Shown one piece after another: positions 32,544 to 41,828 of a stretch of 56,901 bases of DNA (its first letter is position 1; every line of letters starts with the position of its first letter). The notes beneath the pieces were generated by a model, which did not search any database, had not been told where the DNA came from, and saw nothing but the letters and a program-made list of their open reading frames with translations. This DNA comes from Candidatus Iainarchaeum sp. (GTDB lineage Archaea > Iainarchaeota > Iainarchaeia > Iainarchaeales > 1-14-0-10-31-34): contig JAFCDN010000005.1 in assembly GCA_017609625.1 (NCBI GenBank), forward strand, positions 1 through 56,901, read 5' to 3'. A program made the position numbers and the translations under genes.

Positions 32544-35500
32544 TTAATTTCCTTTGTAAGAAAACCTTCCGCCTTCTCCTTGTTTTGCAGGAGCAATTTT
32601 GTTTCTTTTTGGTTCTTCTTCTCTTAAAGTTCTTTTTTCTGAAAATCTTTGGGAATAAATGCTTCCAAGGCCTTCTGAAACTGCTGTTTCTTCTTCTTTT
32701 TTTGAGGAACTGAATTCAAATCCCCTGCTTCTCAAGAAAAGGAATGCTCCGATTACTGCAATTATTATTACTATTCCAGCGCCTATTGGAAGAATGTTTT
32801 CAAACAAAAAGAATCCTGTTGTTGCAGCTGTAAAACTGTCTTTATCTACTTTTGTTTTTGTTCCCAAAAGAATCGGGGTTCCTTCAAACAATAAAATTTC
32901 GTTTTCTGAAATGCTTTTGTTTGCTTCTTCTTTTGTTATTTTTTCTTCCAGAGAATAAACTATTTCTTTTTCTTCTCCTGCTTCCAGTTCTATGTTAAAT
33001 GAAATTATCGGATCTGATTCTATTACTGTAAAATCATAACGTGAACTGATGTTTTCTGCTGTTTCAATCAGTTCTTTTGGTATTACTTCAATTATTTGAA
33101 AGGTCTGTGTTTTGTCTGAAGTGTTTTTTACTGTTATTAAAAAGTTTTCCTGATAAAATGTTTCTCCATTGCTTGTTACTTCTATTAACTGCATTTCTCT
33201 TGACACTTCAACATCTTTTTTCAGTTTTTCGTTTTCGTTTGAAAGCTTTTGGCTTAAGCTTATTTCCTCATCTTTTGATTTTATTTCTTCTTCGTTATAC
33301 ACTTTTACTGAAGTGTTTGAAGCAAATTCTTCAAACAATGCGCTTGCTTTATCTGCTTCTTCAGTGCATTTTGTGTAATCTTTTTCATCAAGTGCTTTTG
33401 TTGCTTCTTCTAGTAACCTGTTTGCTTGCACTATTTTTTCATCTGTAAAGAAAAGCACGTTAAATTCTCCTCTCCAGTAGTTGATTAAATCTGTTGCTTC
33501 TGTTCTTGCATCTTTTGCTTTCTGCAAAGCTGTTTCTGCTGTCAGCTGTTCTGTACTTTTATTTTCATCTGAAGTGTTTTCATCTTTGATTATATCATAT
33601 TCTTCCCTGTCCAGCGTAACATTTATTATTTTTGTGTTAACATTTCCTGGTTGATCTCTTCCCAAAACTTTTAATTGATACCTGCCATTTTCTAATCCTG
33701 TTGTGTCCCATTCTGTTTTGTGGTATCCATTGTATAAGTTTTGGCTAAAGCTTTCAATTGAATGATATGTGCTTTCAGAATTTTTCTTAAAAGTAAAGCT
33801 TACAAAAGCAAGTTCTGAAATTGAATCTGAAATAGAGGCTCTTAAGCTTACTTTTATTTCAGTTATTTTTTCGTTGTTTTTTGGTTCTCTCCATGTAATT
33901 GATGGTGCAGTTGTGTCTCCTGAATCAGTTGGAACTGTAACTGATCTTTCACTGCTGTAATCTGAGTAATGGTCTAAATTGTCAAAAGCCCTTATTTTAT
34001 AGTAGTATGTTGTTCCTCTGCTTCTTCCGCTGTCAGTGAAAGAAGTTGTGTCGCCATTGTTTATTGTTGTTATTCTTTCATAGCTTACTGAAGAAGTTTT
34101 TCTCCAGATTTCATATCCTTTTACTCCTGAATTGGCTCCTGAAGGCCTGTCATCTGGTTTGCTCCAGCTTAAGATTACTTCTGCGTTAGAGTTTGCTCCA
34201 GGAGAACTTAATGAAGGAACATTTGGCGCAGAATTGTCTATTTTTATTGTTGCAGTAACATGGCTTCCATTATTATCATAAATGTCTGAAGCCCAGAATT
34301 CAAGTGAGTTTTCTCCTTCAACAACCCCTGCTGTTCCAACAGTGAAATTAATAGCAGGGTTTATTGCTGTTGTTGCATTTAATGTTCCTCCGTTTATTTT
34401 GTAATATAAAGTGTAATCTGATTCGCTTATGGTAACTGTAATTGTTACTGTTCCTGTATGCCAGTCTGAATCTGCATTGCTTGAAACACTTGGTCCTGTA
34501 TTATCAACTGCTGTTGCGTCTGCGTCATTTGATGCATTTGAATTATTGTCTGCATAATCTGATGCAATTACATAATAAGTGTAAGTTGTATTGTGTTCTG
34601 TATCTGAATCAGAATAAGAGTTTGATGCTGAAACATCCAGCGGGGTTCCATCCCTGTAAACAGTATATTCTTTTATTCCTGACCCGTTTGTGTCAGTTGA
34701 TGCAGTCCAATTTAAATTGATTGTTAATCCATCTGCTGTTGCAGTTAAATCATTTATGTCTGTTGGTGCAATTGAATCAATTTTAATTACAGCAGTTCTA
34801 TGAGTTTCTTCGTTTAATTCATTGTCTGTTGAATAATATTCTAATAGATATGTTCCATCTTCTGTAATGTCAAAACTTCCAGAGTATTCTGAAAAGTTTC
34901 CGTCATCTAATTTATAGTATGTTGTCTGCCATCCGCTTCCATTTCCATCGTCACAAGCTAATTCAACTGTAACTGAACTATTAACCCATGTTCCATCAGT
35001 GAATCCTGTTGCAGTTGTAACCGGAGGAGTTTCATCTAAGGGGGTTGAATTAACTTCGTTTGAGTCAGCTGAAAGGTTGTCTGAATTATCAACTGTTTTT
35101 ACAATATAATAATATGTGGTTCCAAAAACAACGTTTGTATCAGAATAGGTTGTTTCTGCAACATTTCCAATCAAATTTCCGCTTTCGGGAGTAAATCCAG
35201 AGCTTGTGCTTCTGTAAATATTGTATTCTTTTACATCATCGCTTGTTGAAGCTGTCCAGCTTAAATCTATTTTATTGTCTCCTGCTGTTGGGGTTAAATC
35301 GGCTGGAGCTTGTGGCAGAGTTTTGTCAACTAAAAACCCTTCTGAATAATCGTTTCCTGTCTGGTTTCCATCTGTTGCTTCAATGTAAATGTAATATGTT
35401 CCGTCTGTTATTGTTGTTGTATTCCAAGAAAAAGTGTTTATTCCATTTGCTGTTGCAGTGTCTGTTGAAAGTGTTTCTGTTGTTCCGTTTCCAAAATCTG

Positions 35501-35696
35501 TGTCTGAATCCAAATAAATATCAGCAGTTAATGCTTGGTTACCATCATAAGAAATATTAGAAGTTATGTCAAAAGAAGTTGTTTCAAAATTGATTATTGT
35601 AGTAGAAGTTGGTGTTGTAACTTCAGCTGTTAATGCAGCTGAAACTGTTGAAATTAAAAAAACTAATAGCAAAGGCAAAACTAAATTTTTATTCAA
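32544..35696 (-). CDS. Fibronectin type III surface protein with C-terminal membrane anchor
   Basis: This encodes 1050 residues with a TTG start preceded by GGGGGG. Signal peptide MNKNLVLPLLLVFLISTVSA. At least three FN3 domains (about 131-222, 311-400, 492-597; WTAS...YNIYR...TTYYYIVKTVD patterns) alternate with Ig-like domains. Residues about 730-850 are helical and charged, and a further beta domain follows (about 850-940). One membrane helix lies at about 966-987, with a 63-residue cytosolic tail rich in Glu, Lys and Arg. Many Asn-x-Ser/Thr sites are present. It is probably a large surface-layer-type or adhesion protein. The long tail argues against archaeosortase processing. Confidence 0.85.
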   Translation of the reverse strand: MNKNLVLPLLLVFLISTVSAALTAEVTTPTSTTIINFETTSFDITSNISYDGNQALTADIYLDSDTDFGNGTTETLSTDTATANGINTFSWNTTTITDGTYYIYIEATDGNQTGNDYSEGFLVDKTLPQAPADLTPTAGDNKIDLSWTASTSDDVKEYNIYRSTSSGFTPESGNLIGNVAETTYSDTNVVFGTTYYYIVKTVDNSDNLSADSNEVNSTPLDETPPVTTATGFTDGTWVNSSVTVELACDDGNGSGWQTTYYKLDDGNFSEYSGSFDITEDGTYLLEYYSTDNELNEETHRTAVIKIDSIAPTDINDLTATADGLTINLNWTASTDTNGSGIKEYTVYRDGTPLDVSASNSYSDSDTEHNTTYTYYVIASDYADNNSNASNDADATAVDNTGPSVSSNADSDWHTGTVTITVTISESDYTLYYKINGGTLNATTAINPAINFTVGTAGVVEGENSLEFWASDIYDNNGSHVTATIKIDNSAPNVPSLSSPGANSNAEVILSWSKPDDRPSGANSGVKGYEIWRKTSSVSYERITTINNGDTTSFTDSGRSRGTTYYYKIRAFDNLDHYSDYSSERSVTVPTDSGDTTAPSITWREPKNNEKITEIKVSLRASISDSISELAFVSFTFKKNSESTYHSIESFSQNLYNGYHKTEWDTTGLENGRYQLKVLGRDQPGNVNTKIINVTLDREEYDIIKDENTSDENKSTEQLTAETALQKAKDARTEATDLINYWRGEFNVLFFTDEKIVQANRLLEEATKALDEKDYTKCTEEADKASALFEEFASNTSVKVYNEEEIKSKDEEISLSQKLSNENEKLKKDVEVSREMQLIEVTSNGETFYQENFLITVKNTSDKTQTFQIIEVIPKELIETAENISSRYDFTVIESDPIISFNIELEAGEEKEIVYSLEEKITKEEANKSISENEILLFEGTPILLGTKTKVDKDSFTAATTGFFLFENILPIGAGIVIIIAVIGAFLFLRSRGFEFSSSKKEEETAVSEGLGSIYSQRFSEKRTLREEEPKRNKIAPAKQGEGGRFSYKGN

Positions 35697-35791
35697 ATAT
35701 ATTCCCCCCGGACAGAATTTTTACTGTAGAATTAGTAAAATATCCTGAGAGAAAATGTTTTTTAATGCTTTTATTTTATTAAATCTAAAGT

Positions 35792-36688
35792 TTAACACAA
35801 TGCTGAAGTTTTTTTCTGCAGTTTGCTTACAATTACTGCTGCAGTTATCCCTAAAATGAAAAATAAAACAAGCAGAAAACAGTTTTCTATGCTCCATTGT
35901 GTTGTTTCTTCATAAATTCTTCTTAAAGGAATAATCAAGCTTCCTATTACCAGTCCAAGCAAAACATAAAGCGTTTTGCATTTGTCTTTTTTGAACAAAA
36001 AAGATATTACTCTTGAAATAAAGAAAGCTCCTAATGCTGCTCCTAAAACTGAAACAAGGAAAAAATCCAAGTGCCCTGGAATGTCTTTCAGAATTTCCAA
36101 TAAAAATTCATATAATCCCATTATTAACAGAATAAATGCTCCTGAAATCCCGGGCAGAAACATTGCACTGACAGAAAAAAATCCTCCTAAAAAATAATAT
36201 GCATGATTTGGTTCAACCTGAACCGGAATTAATAATGCAAGCATTCCTCCTAATATGATTCCGATTAAAGCAAACAAAGTGTTTTTTGGAGTTCTGTTTT
36301 CAATATTGTTAAAAATTATTTTTGATGAAGCAATAATCAGCCCGGAAAAAAAAGCTATGGTATAAGTGAAATAATTATCCAGTAAAAAACTAATAAATCT
36401 TGAACCCAGCAGCATTGCTGTGGCAATCCCTGCTCCTAAGTTTATCAGAAAAAACAAGTCAGCTTCTTTTAATCCTTTTTTGAATTTTTCTCTGTCTCTG
36501 AAAAAATCCACTGCGAGTTGTGGAGAAATGCTTTTCACAGAATTAATTAGCTTTGAATAAATCCCTGTAATAAATGCGATTGTGCCTCCAGAAATGCCTG
36601 GAATCAAATCGCAGATTCCCATTAATAGTCCTTTAAGATATAACACAATTAGTTTTTTCATTTCTTTCATTGCATATATTTTATGCAT
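35792..36688 (-). CDS. DUF368 membrane protein (PopT-like polyprenyl-phosphate translocase)
   Basis: This encodes 298 residues, about eight membrane helices. MGICDLIPGISGGTIAFITGIY and a second AMFLPGISGAFILLIMGLYE are the paired DUF368 repeats. Bacterial DUF368 proteins (PopT) return undecaprenyl phosphate across the membrane; an analogous job for the polyprenyl carrier is the natural inference here, next to a cis-prenyltransferase and a glycan locus. The gene starts 6 nt after the OPT transporter gene, so the two are co-transcribed. In-frame ATGs at 36670 and nearby are alternative starts. Confidence 0.85.
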   Translation of the reverse strand: MHKIYAMKEMKKLIVLYLKGLLMGICDLIPGISGGTIAFITGIYSKLINSVKSISPQLAVDFFRDREKFKKGLKEADLFFLINLGAGIATAMLLGSRFISFLLDNYFTYTIAFFSGLIIASSKIIFNNIENRTPKNTLFALIGIILGGMLALLIPVQVEPNHAYYFLGGFFSVSAMFLPGISGAFILLIMGLYEFLLEILKDIPGHLDFFLVSVLGAALGAFFISRVISFLFKKDKCKTLYVLLGLVIGSLIIPLRRIYEETTQWSIENCFLLVLFFILGITAAVIVSKLQKKTSALC

Positions 36689-36694
36689 ATTCTA

Positions 36695-38284
36695 TTATAA
36701 CAGTTTTCCCAGCCCAAGCAAAGACAATAATACTCCTGTAAATCCTTCTCCTGCAATAAGCCCTGCTGCAATTAATCTTCCTTTTTCTGTCCACTTTTTT
36801 CTGTCAGCATAAAACCTAATCAGTCCACCCACAAATAAAGGAAAACTCAGTTCGATTGGAACATACATTCCGATTCCTAATGCAACTATTATTATTGCTG
36901 AAGCAAAAAAAGAAAGAACTAAAGCAAGAACTGCTCCAATGACAATTCCAAGCAGCAGATTTCCTGAAAGAGAATCTGCTTTAATTATTTCGCTTAAAGC
37001 TACTGCCTGCGGTGCAGGCAGTTCTGTATTTCCAAAACCATAAGCCTGCTGCAATGCAACCAATATAACTCCAATTACCAGTGCGCCAACCAGCACTCCA
37101 ATCAATTGTGCAACAAATTGGTTTTTTGGTTTTGTTCCTAATAAAAACCCTGTTTTTAAATCCTGTAAAGTGTCTCCTGCAACTCCTGCAGAAATGCACA
37201 CTACAGCAGCAATTATTACCAGAAGAATTGCGTTAAATCCAAAGAAAATTTTTGCCCCAATTAATACAATCATTGCAAACAATTCCATTGGGTCTACATT
37301 CATTTCTCCTGTAACTCTTCCGCCAATATATGCCATTACAAATGCGCCGGCAATTGCAATAATTGAAAGAACCAGATTCATTTCTGTAATAATAGTTAAA
37401 ACTGCAACTAAAACAATTAAAATTACTCCAATCATTCTTTTATTTTCTTTAAATGATTCTTTCCAGTCGCTGAAAATGTTTTTCATTGCAGGCAGTCCTT
37501 TCAGCAAAAAATACATTATTGCTGCTCCGATTACTACTCCGATTCCTAAAGGTTTTGTTAATTCAATTCCAGCAGAAAATTTGTCTTCAAACATTCCGTT
37601 CATCACAGCAAACGGAATCAAAATAAAATATGAAATCACTGCCCCCAAAAACCATACTCCGGTAAATTTCGGGCCAATCAAATATCCTCCGGAAAAAGGA
37701 ATTAAAGAAATGCTTGAACCAAAAGAAAATAGTTTTGACAACTGCACTTTCAGTAAATCAATATTCCAGAAAGACGGAATAAATTTTATTCCATCGCGCA
37801 GAAAAGAAAAAATTATTCCAATTCCAAACATTGCTGAAAGTGTTTTGATTTTTGTTCCTTTTTCGTATCCTGCTAAAATTATTGCTGCAGCTGCTTTTCC
37901 ATCTGCATACTCTAATTTTTCTTTTTCAATCATTTGCCTTCTAAGCGGAACAGAAAAAATCACGCCGGTTATTCCTCCAACCAATGAAATCAAAGTGATT
38001 TCTGTTATTGAAATTTGAAATCCAATCAAAAACAATGCCGGAACTGTGAATATAATCCCTGCTGCTAACAGCCCTCCTGCAGAGGCAATTGTTTGGGTTA
38101 CATTTATTTCATTTTTGTTTGTGCTTCCAAGAATTGTTAAAATCCCTAGTGCCATTATTGATGCAGTTGTAATCGGCCAGTATACTCCGCCAATTTTTAG
38201 CCCAGCAAACGCTGAATACATTGTAACTATTACTGCTAAAACCGCTCCAATTACTACTGCTCGAAAAGTTAATTCTTTTTCCAT
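36695..38284 (-). CDS. OPT family oligopeptide transporter
   Basis: This encodes 529 residues with about 14 membrane helices. It opens ELTFRAVVIGAVLAVIVTMYSAFAGLKIGGVYWPI, cut here for length, as OPT proteins do, and ends with AGLIAGEGFTGVLLSLLGL. SAGVAGDTLQDLKTGFLLGTKPKNQ is the strongly conserved central OPT loop. Family substrates are small peptides or metal-chelate complexes, taken up with protons; the substrate here is unknown. It leads a two-gene operon with the DUF368 gene. Confidence 0.9.
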   Translation of the reverse strand: MEKELTFRAVVIGAVLAVIVTMYSAFAGLKIGGVYWPITTASIMALGILTILGSTNKNEINVTQTIASAGGLLAAGIIFTVPALFLIGFQISITEITLISLVGGITGVIFSVPLRRQMIEKEKLEYADGKAAAAIILAGYEKGTKIKTLSAMFGIGIIFSFLRDGIKFIPSFWNIDLLKVQLSKLFSFGSSISLIPFSGGYLIGPKFTGVWFLGAVISYFILIPFAVMNGMFEDKFSAGIELTKPLGIGVVIGAAIMYFLLKGLPAMKNIFSDWKESFKENKRMIGVILIVLVAVLTIITEMNLVLSIIAIAGAFVMAYIGGRVTGEMNVDPMELFAMIVLIGAKIFFGFNAILLVIIAAVVCISAGVAGDTLQDLKTGFLLGTKPKNQFVAQLIGVLVGALVIGVILVALQQAYGFGNTELPAPQAVALSEIIKADSLSGNLLLGIVIGAVLALVLSFFASAIIIVALGIGMYVPIELSFPLFVGGLIRFYADRKKWTEKGRLIAAGLIAGEGFTGVLLSLLGLGKLL

Positions 38285-38381
38285 TAATTTAATTCACTTT
38301 AGAAAACTTTTTATTTGAATGTTTTTGTTTTTTTAGTTTATTGTCAGAACCAGTTTTTATCACAGTTGCAATGTGAGATTC

Positions 38382-38394
38382 TTTTAAATGTTGC
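38382..38394 (+). promoter_or_regulatory. TATA box before the basic protein gene
   Basis: TTCTTTTAAATGT lies about 25 nt before the ATG at 38413, consistent with leaderless initiation. The rest of this 128-base gap shows no gene. Confidence 0.5.
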
Positions 38395-38412
38395 TGTTCA
38401 TCAAATTACATT

Positions 38413-38829
38413 ATGGTTGCATCTCTCAAATCACGGCTAAACAGAAGAAAAAAGCAAACGGCTCCATTTAGGATGATTAAGATAGGCGGCACAGGCAAAG
38501 GAGGAAAGGGTAGCAAAGCAGTTTTTTTGCATCAAAGAAGCACAGGTCAAATAATAAGCAATACACGAGTGGGGGAAAGAAGACAAAATCCTGACACAGG
38601 AAAAACAAGAGAGCAAAGAAAAGGAACAGACAGAAGAAGTATTGATTCCCCAACTGAAGTAACAGATGGGTCCAAAACTTTTTTCAGGCGCCCTGCTGAG
38701 TTAGGAAAAAAAGATTTCGCTGGATCAAAACCTGCCCCAAGAGATGGCCTTTTAAGCACTGATCTTTTTAGGAACAGAAGAAAACCAAACCGAAGACAAT
38801 CAAAGAGAAGTAGTTCAGCAGATAAATGA
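38413..38829 (+). CDS. Basic, low-complexity protein of unknown function
   Basis: This encodes 138 residues, Arg/Lys/Gly/Ser-rich throughout (SRLNRRKKQTAPFRM, GGTGKGGKGSKAV, NRRKPNRRQSKRSSS), with no membrane helix and no cysteine. It is probably disordered and nucleic-acid binding. No family was recognised. It is supported by a TATA element at leaderless distance and by being the only long frame in this stretch; the reverse frame is shorter and without signals. Confidence 0.5.
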   Translation: MVASLKSRLNRRKKQTAPFRMIKIGGTGKGGKGSKAVFLHQRSTGQIISNTRVGERRQNPDTGKTREQRKGTDRRSIDSPTEVTDGSKTFFRRPAELGKKDFAGSKPAPRDGLLSTDLFRNRRKPNRRQSKRSSSADK

Positions 38830-38891
38830 ACTTTTTAAACCATTACTTTTTTATTCTATTTCTTTCCAATCTTTAGAAGGAGGTTCTTTTT

Positions 38892-39443
38892 ATGCTTGAA
38901 TGGATTATAGGAATAATTCTGGTTATAATAATCGGATTTTTTATTCTGGTTTACAATGGATTAATAGTTAAAAGAAACAGGGCAAATAATGCCTGGAGTC
39001 AGATTGATGTTCAGCTGAAAAAAAGAGCTAATTTAGTTCCGAATTTAGTTGAAACAGTTAAAGGCTATGCAAAACACGAAAAATCTGTTTTTGAAAATGT
39101 AACTAAAGCAAGAGCTGCAGCAATTAATGCTGGAGGAGATTTAAAACAAAAAGCCCAGGCAGAAAACATGTTAACCGGCGCATTAAAATCTTTGTTTGCT
39201 GTAGCAGAAGCTTATCCTGATTTAAAAGCAAATGAAAACTTTAAACTCTTGCAGGAACAGCTTGACGGAATTGAATCAAAAATCGCTTATGCAAGACAAT
39301 TCTATAACGATTCAGTTTTAGCTTTCAACAACTCAATGCAGACTTTTCCAAACAATATGCTTGCAGGAATGTTTGGTTTTACAGCAAAAGATTTCTTTGA
39401 AGTAGAAGAAACAGACAAAAAAGTTCCAAAAGTCAGTTTCTGA
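38892..39443 (+). CDS. lemA: LemA family protein
   Basis: This encodes 183 residues. N-terminal membrane helix (about 3-24), then [27 protein letters not shown] and [21 protein letters not shown], the LemA signature, in an all-helical extracytoplasmic or peripheral domain; [19 protein letters not shown] is the usual late motif. An excellent ribosome binding site, GGAGGT, occurs at 38879-38884. LemA proteins are commonly paired with HtpX-type proteases, as here. A hairpin at the 3' end may limit read-through. Confidence 0.92.
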   Translation: MLEWIIGIILVIIIGFFILVYNGLIVKRNRANNAWSQIDVQLKKRANLVPNLVETVKGYAKHEKSVFENVTKARAAAINAGGDLKQKAQAENMLTGALKSLFAVAEAYPDLKANENFKLLQEQLDGIESKIAYARQFYNDSVLAFNNSMQTFPNNMLAGMFGFTAKDFFEVEETDKKVPKVSF

Positions 39444-39453
39444 CTTTTTTTTC
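39428..39453 (+). terminator. Hairpin plus T-tract at the end of lemA
   Basis: AAAAGTCAG-TTT-CTGACTTTT (39428-39448) is a 9-bp stem with a 3-nt loop that includes the TGA stop codon, followed by more T residues. It may reduce transcription into the HtpX gene, which begins only about 30 nt downstream. Confidence 0.6.
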
Positions 39454-39476
39454 TTTTATTTTATTAAAGTGATTAA

Positions 39477-40373
39477 ATGATTTATGACAGAATTGCAGCA
39501 AACAAAAGGAATTCGATTATCCTATTCATTGGATTTTTTTTGTTTAATATTTTTTTAGGATGGGTTTTTGGGGAACTTTTAGGTTTAGGTTATTTTGGAA
39601 TTTTCTTTGCTTTTTTTATTGCGTTGATAATGATTGTTTCTGCTTATTATAAAAGTGATTCAATTGTTCTGTCTATTTCTAAAGCAAAGCCTGTTTTAGA
39701 GAAAGAGTTTCCTCATTTGTATCATTCAGTTGAAGGACTTGCAATTGCAGCCGGAATTCCAAAACCAAAATTGTATATGATTAATGACAATGCAATAAAT
39801 GCTTTTGCAACCGGAAGAGATCCAGAGCATGCAATAATAGTTGTAACTAAAGGAGCAGTGCAGAGATTAAACAGATTAGAATTAGAAGGAGTTATTGCTC
39901 ATGAAATGTCTCATATAAAAAATTATGATATCAGGTTTATGATGTTAGTAACTGTTTTAGTTGGAACCGCTGCTTTGCTTAGCAATATTATTTTGTATAG
40001 CTTTTTGTGGGGCGGAGTCAGAGGCGGCAACAGAAGAGGAGGGGGAGGCATTACAATTGCTTTTATTGTTTTAGGGCTGATTTTAGCAATAATGACTCCA
40101 TTTATTGCCCAGATAATCCGTTTTTCTATTTCAAGAAAAAGAGAATTTTTAGCAGATGCAGATGGAGCATTAATTACAAGATATCCTAAAGGTTTGGCTG
40201 ATGCTTTAAGAAAAATTTCTGCAGACCAGGAACCATTAGAAGTTGCAAACGAGGCAACAGAAAATCTTTATATTTCAAATCCATTCAAGAAAAAACACAA
40301 AAGCTGGTTTAAGGGAATGTTTAATACCCACCCTCCGGTGGAGGAAAGGATTAAAGCATTGGATGCAATGTAG
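39477..40373 (+). CDS. htpX: HtpX-like M48 membrane metalloprotease
   Basis: This encodes 298 residues. Two N-terminal membrane helices (about 14-55) are followed by IPKPKLYMINDNAINAFATG and the zinc site HEMSH at 142-146, with Glu223 (REFLADADG) as third ligand. Helices lie at about 158-180 and 193-215. FNTHPPVEERIKAL ends the protein, as in HtpX. It degrades damaged membrane proteins on the cytosolic side. It is paired with lemA upstream, a very common arrangement. Confidence 0.93.
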   Translation: MIYDRIAANKRNSIILFIGFFLFNIFLGWVFGELLGLGYFGIFFAFFIALIMIVSAYYKSDSIVLSISKAKPVLEKEFPHLYHSVEGLAIAAGIPKPKLYMINDNAINAFATGRDPEHAIIVVTKGAVQRLNRLELEGVIAHEMSHIKNYDIRFMMLVTVLVGTAALLSNIILYSFLWGGVRGGNRRGGGGITIAFIVLGLILAIMTPFIAQIIRFSISRKREFLADADGALITRYPKGLADALRKISADQEPLEVANEATENLYISNPFKKKHKSWFKGMFNTHPPVEERIKALDAM

Positions 40374-40384
40374 AGTAGAGTAAA

Positions 40385-40395
40385 CTTAAATAAGC
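40385..40395 (+). promoter_or_regulatory. TATA box of the gene at 40416
   Basis: CTTAAATAAGC lies about 25 nt before the ATG at 40416 and fits a leaderless start. Confidence 0.5.
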
Positions 40396-40415
40396 TCTTT
40401 AATCCTAATTATTTT

Positions 40416-41057
40416 ATGGCTAAAACTGTTTTAGTAGGTCTAAGTGTTGATCCGGCTTTTCTTAAAGATGCTTTTAAACTATTAGGAAAGAGATTAAAGC
40501 CGGGGATGAGAATTGGCATTGAATATACTTCATATCATTTAAGGGCAAAAGCAAGTTTTCCGCAGGATGTGTTTTGGAAGGAAATGATTAAGTTTGTTAG
40601 ATCTAAAGGTTGTGAAGTAGTTTTTTTGGATTCAAAAACTTTAAGGAATAAGATTTATAAAAGATATTATGGAAAAAAAAGTTTAACTTTGGCTGACGCA
40701 AAAATAATGATTCCTGATAGAGAGGCTGTTTTTATGAAAAGAATTCCTTCTTGTGAATTAAGCATTTTAGGCGCAGCACATGCAATAAATCTTAAAGAAA
40801 AGGCAAATGCTAATTTAATTCTTGAACCTGTTTCTTCAGCTTTGCATTCTATTGGACTTGTTCCTTTAACACCAGAGAATATTGTTAATAAAAAAGAGAA
40901 ATTAATGAGAAGAAAAATTATTGAAGAATTAAAAAAACCAGGATCAAATATAAGTTTGGCTGAATTGGTAAAAAAATCTAAAACAGTTAAATCTAAAAAA
41001 TCAAGGAAAAACAAACAAAGAAAAAAAAAGCATTCTGCGCCAAGAAAGAGAATTTAA
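40416..41057 (+). CDS. Unknown protein, faintly TraB-like, with basic tail
   Basis: This encodes 213 residues. Residues 1-150 are mixed alpha/beta: MRIGIEYTSYHLRA, GCEVVFLDSK, then DREAVFMKRIPSCELSILGAAHAINL, which weakly recalls TraB/GumN proteins (Arg...Met...GxGHA). The match is too loose to name the family. The C-terminal about 40 residues are almost all Lys, Arg and Ser (KSKKSRKNKQRKKKHSAPRKR), probably for nucleic-acid or ribosome contact. It overlaps the convergent MTA phosphorylase gene by 4 nt at the stop codons. Confidence 0.55.
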   Translation: MAKTVLVGLSVDPAFLKDAFKLLGKRLKPGMRIGIEYTSYHLRAKASFPQDVFWKEMIKFVRSKGCEVVFLDSKTLRNKIYKRYYGKKSLTLADAKIMIPDREAVFMKRIPSCELSILGAAHAINLKEKANANLILEPVSSALHSIGLVPLTPENIVNKKEKLMRRKIIEELKKPGSNISLAELVKKSKTVKSKKSRKNKQRKKKHSAPRKRI

Positions 41058-41827
41058 ACAAACGCGTGTTTTAATGCATGGTTGCATGCACATTCTTTTT
41101 CTTCTATTTTTGGAACAACTTTTTCAATTAGTTTTTTTAAGTTCTCTGCGTTTTCTTTCATTCTTTTCAAAATAGTATCAACATCAACTGGCTTTTCTTT
41201 CCATACATCATAGTCTGTTATCATTGCAATGCTTGCATAACAGATTTCTCCTTCTCTTGCTAAAACTGCTTCTGGCACTAAAGTCATTCCAATCACTTCT
41301 GCATTCCAGCTTCTGAAAAGCTGGCTTTCTGCTTTAGTTGAAAACTTAGGGCCTTCAATTACAACACAGGTTCCTTTTTCATGAAAACCCAGATTCAGTT
41401 CTTTTGCTGAATCAATTAAATTTTTCCTTAAATCAGCACAAAAAGGTTCTGCAACTGAAATATGGCAGACTTTTTTTTTGTCATAAAACGTCTGTTGTCT
41501 TTTTGTTGTTCTGTCAATAAACTGGTTTACAAAAACAAATTCTCCTGGTTTGAATTCTTCTTTTAGTGAACCTACTGCAGAAGAAGCCAGAATTTTTTTT
41601 GCCCCGGCTTTTTTTAACGCTTGAATATTCGCGCGGTAGTTTACATTTGTAGGGTTAAAAGAATGTTTTTTTCCATGCCTTGAAACAAACGCAATTTTTT
41701 TGCCTGCAATTTCTCCGATTTTTATTTTGCTTGAAGGCTTTCCAAATTCTGTTTTAATTTCTTTTTCTTCTTTTAAAGTAAAAAGTTTAGGGTCTTCTAA
41801 TCCTGTTCCGCCGATTAATCCAATCAT
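41054..41827 (-). CDS. mtnP: S-methyl-5'-thioadenosine phosphorylase
   Basis: From the ATG at 41827 this is 257 residues. IGLIGGTGLEDPKLF, FVSRHGKKHSFNPTNVNYRAN, VVIEGPKFSTKAESQLFRSW and LVPEAVLAREGEICYASIAM with TDYDVW are the MTAP/PNP family-2 signatures. The enzyme splits methylthioadenosine with phosphate to adenine and 5-methylthioribose-1-phosphate. It begins one base after the apt stop codon, with AAGTGA as ribosome binding site, so the two enzymes form a salvage pair. Exact nucleoside preference (MTA, or other purine nucleosides) is not settled by sequence. Confidence 0.88.
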   Translation of the reverse strand: MIGLIGGTGLEDPKLFTLKEEKEIKTEFGKPSSKIKIGEIAGKKIAFVSRHGKKHSFNPTNVNYRANIQALKKAGAKKILASSAVGSLKEEFKPGEFVFVNQFIDRTTKRQQTFYDKKKVCHISVAEPFCADLRKNLIDSAKELNLGFHEKGTCVVIEGPKFSTKAESQLFRSWNAEVIGMTLVPEAVLAREGEICYASIAMITDYDVWKEKPVDVDTILKRMKENAENLKKLIEKVVPKIEEKECACNHALKHAFV

Positions 41828-41828
41828 T

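Noticed and set aside
37170-38018. 282-codon plus-strand frame
   Set aside because: It is antisense to the OPT transporter. The Ile/Thr/Pro-rich composition is an antisense artefact of Gly/Ala/Ile membrane coding.
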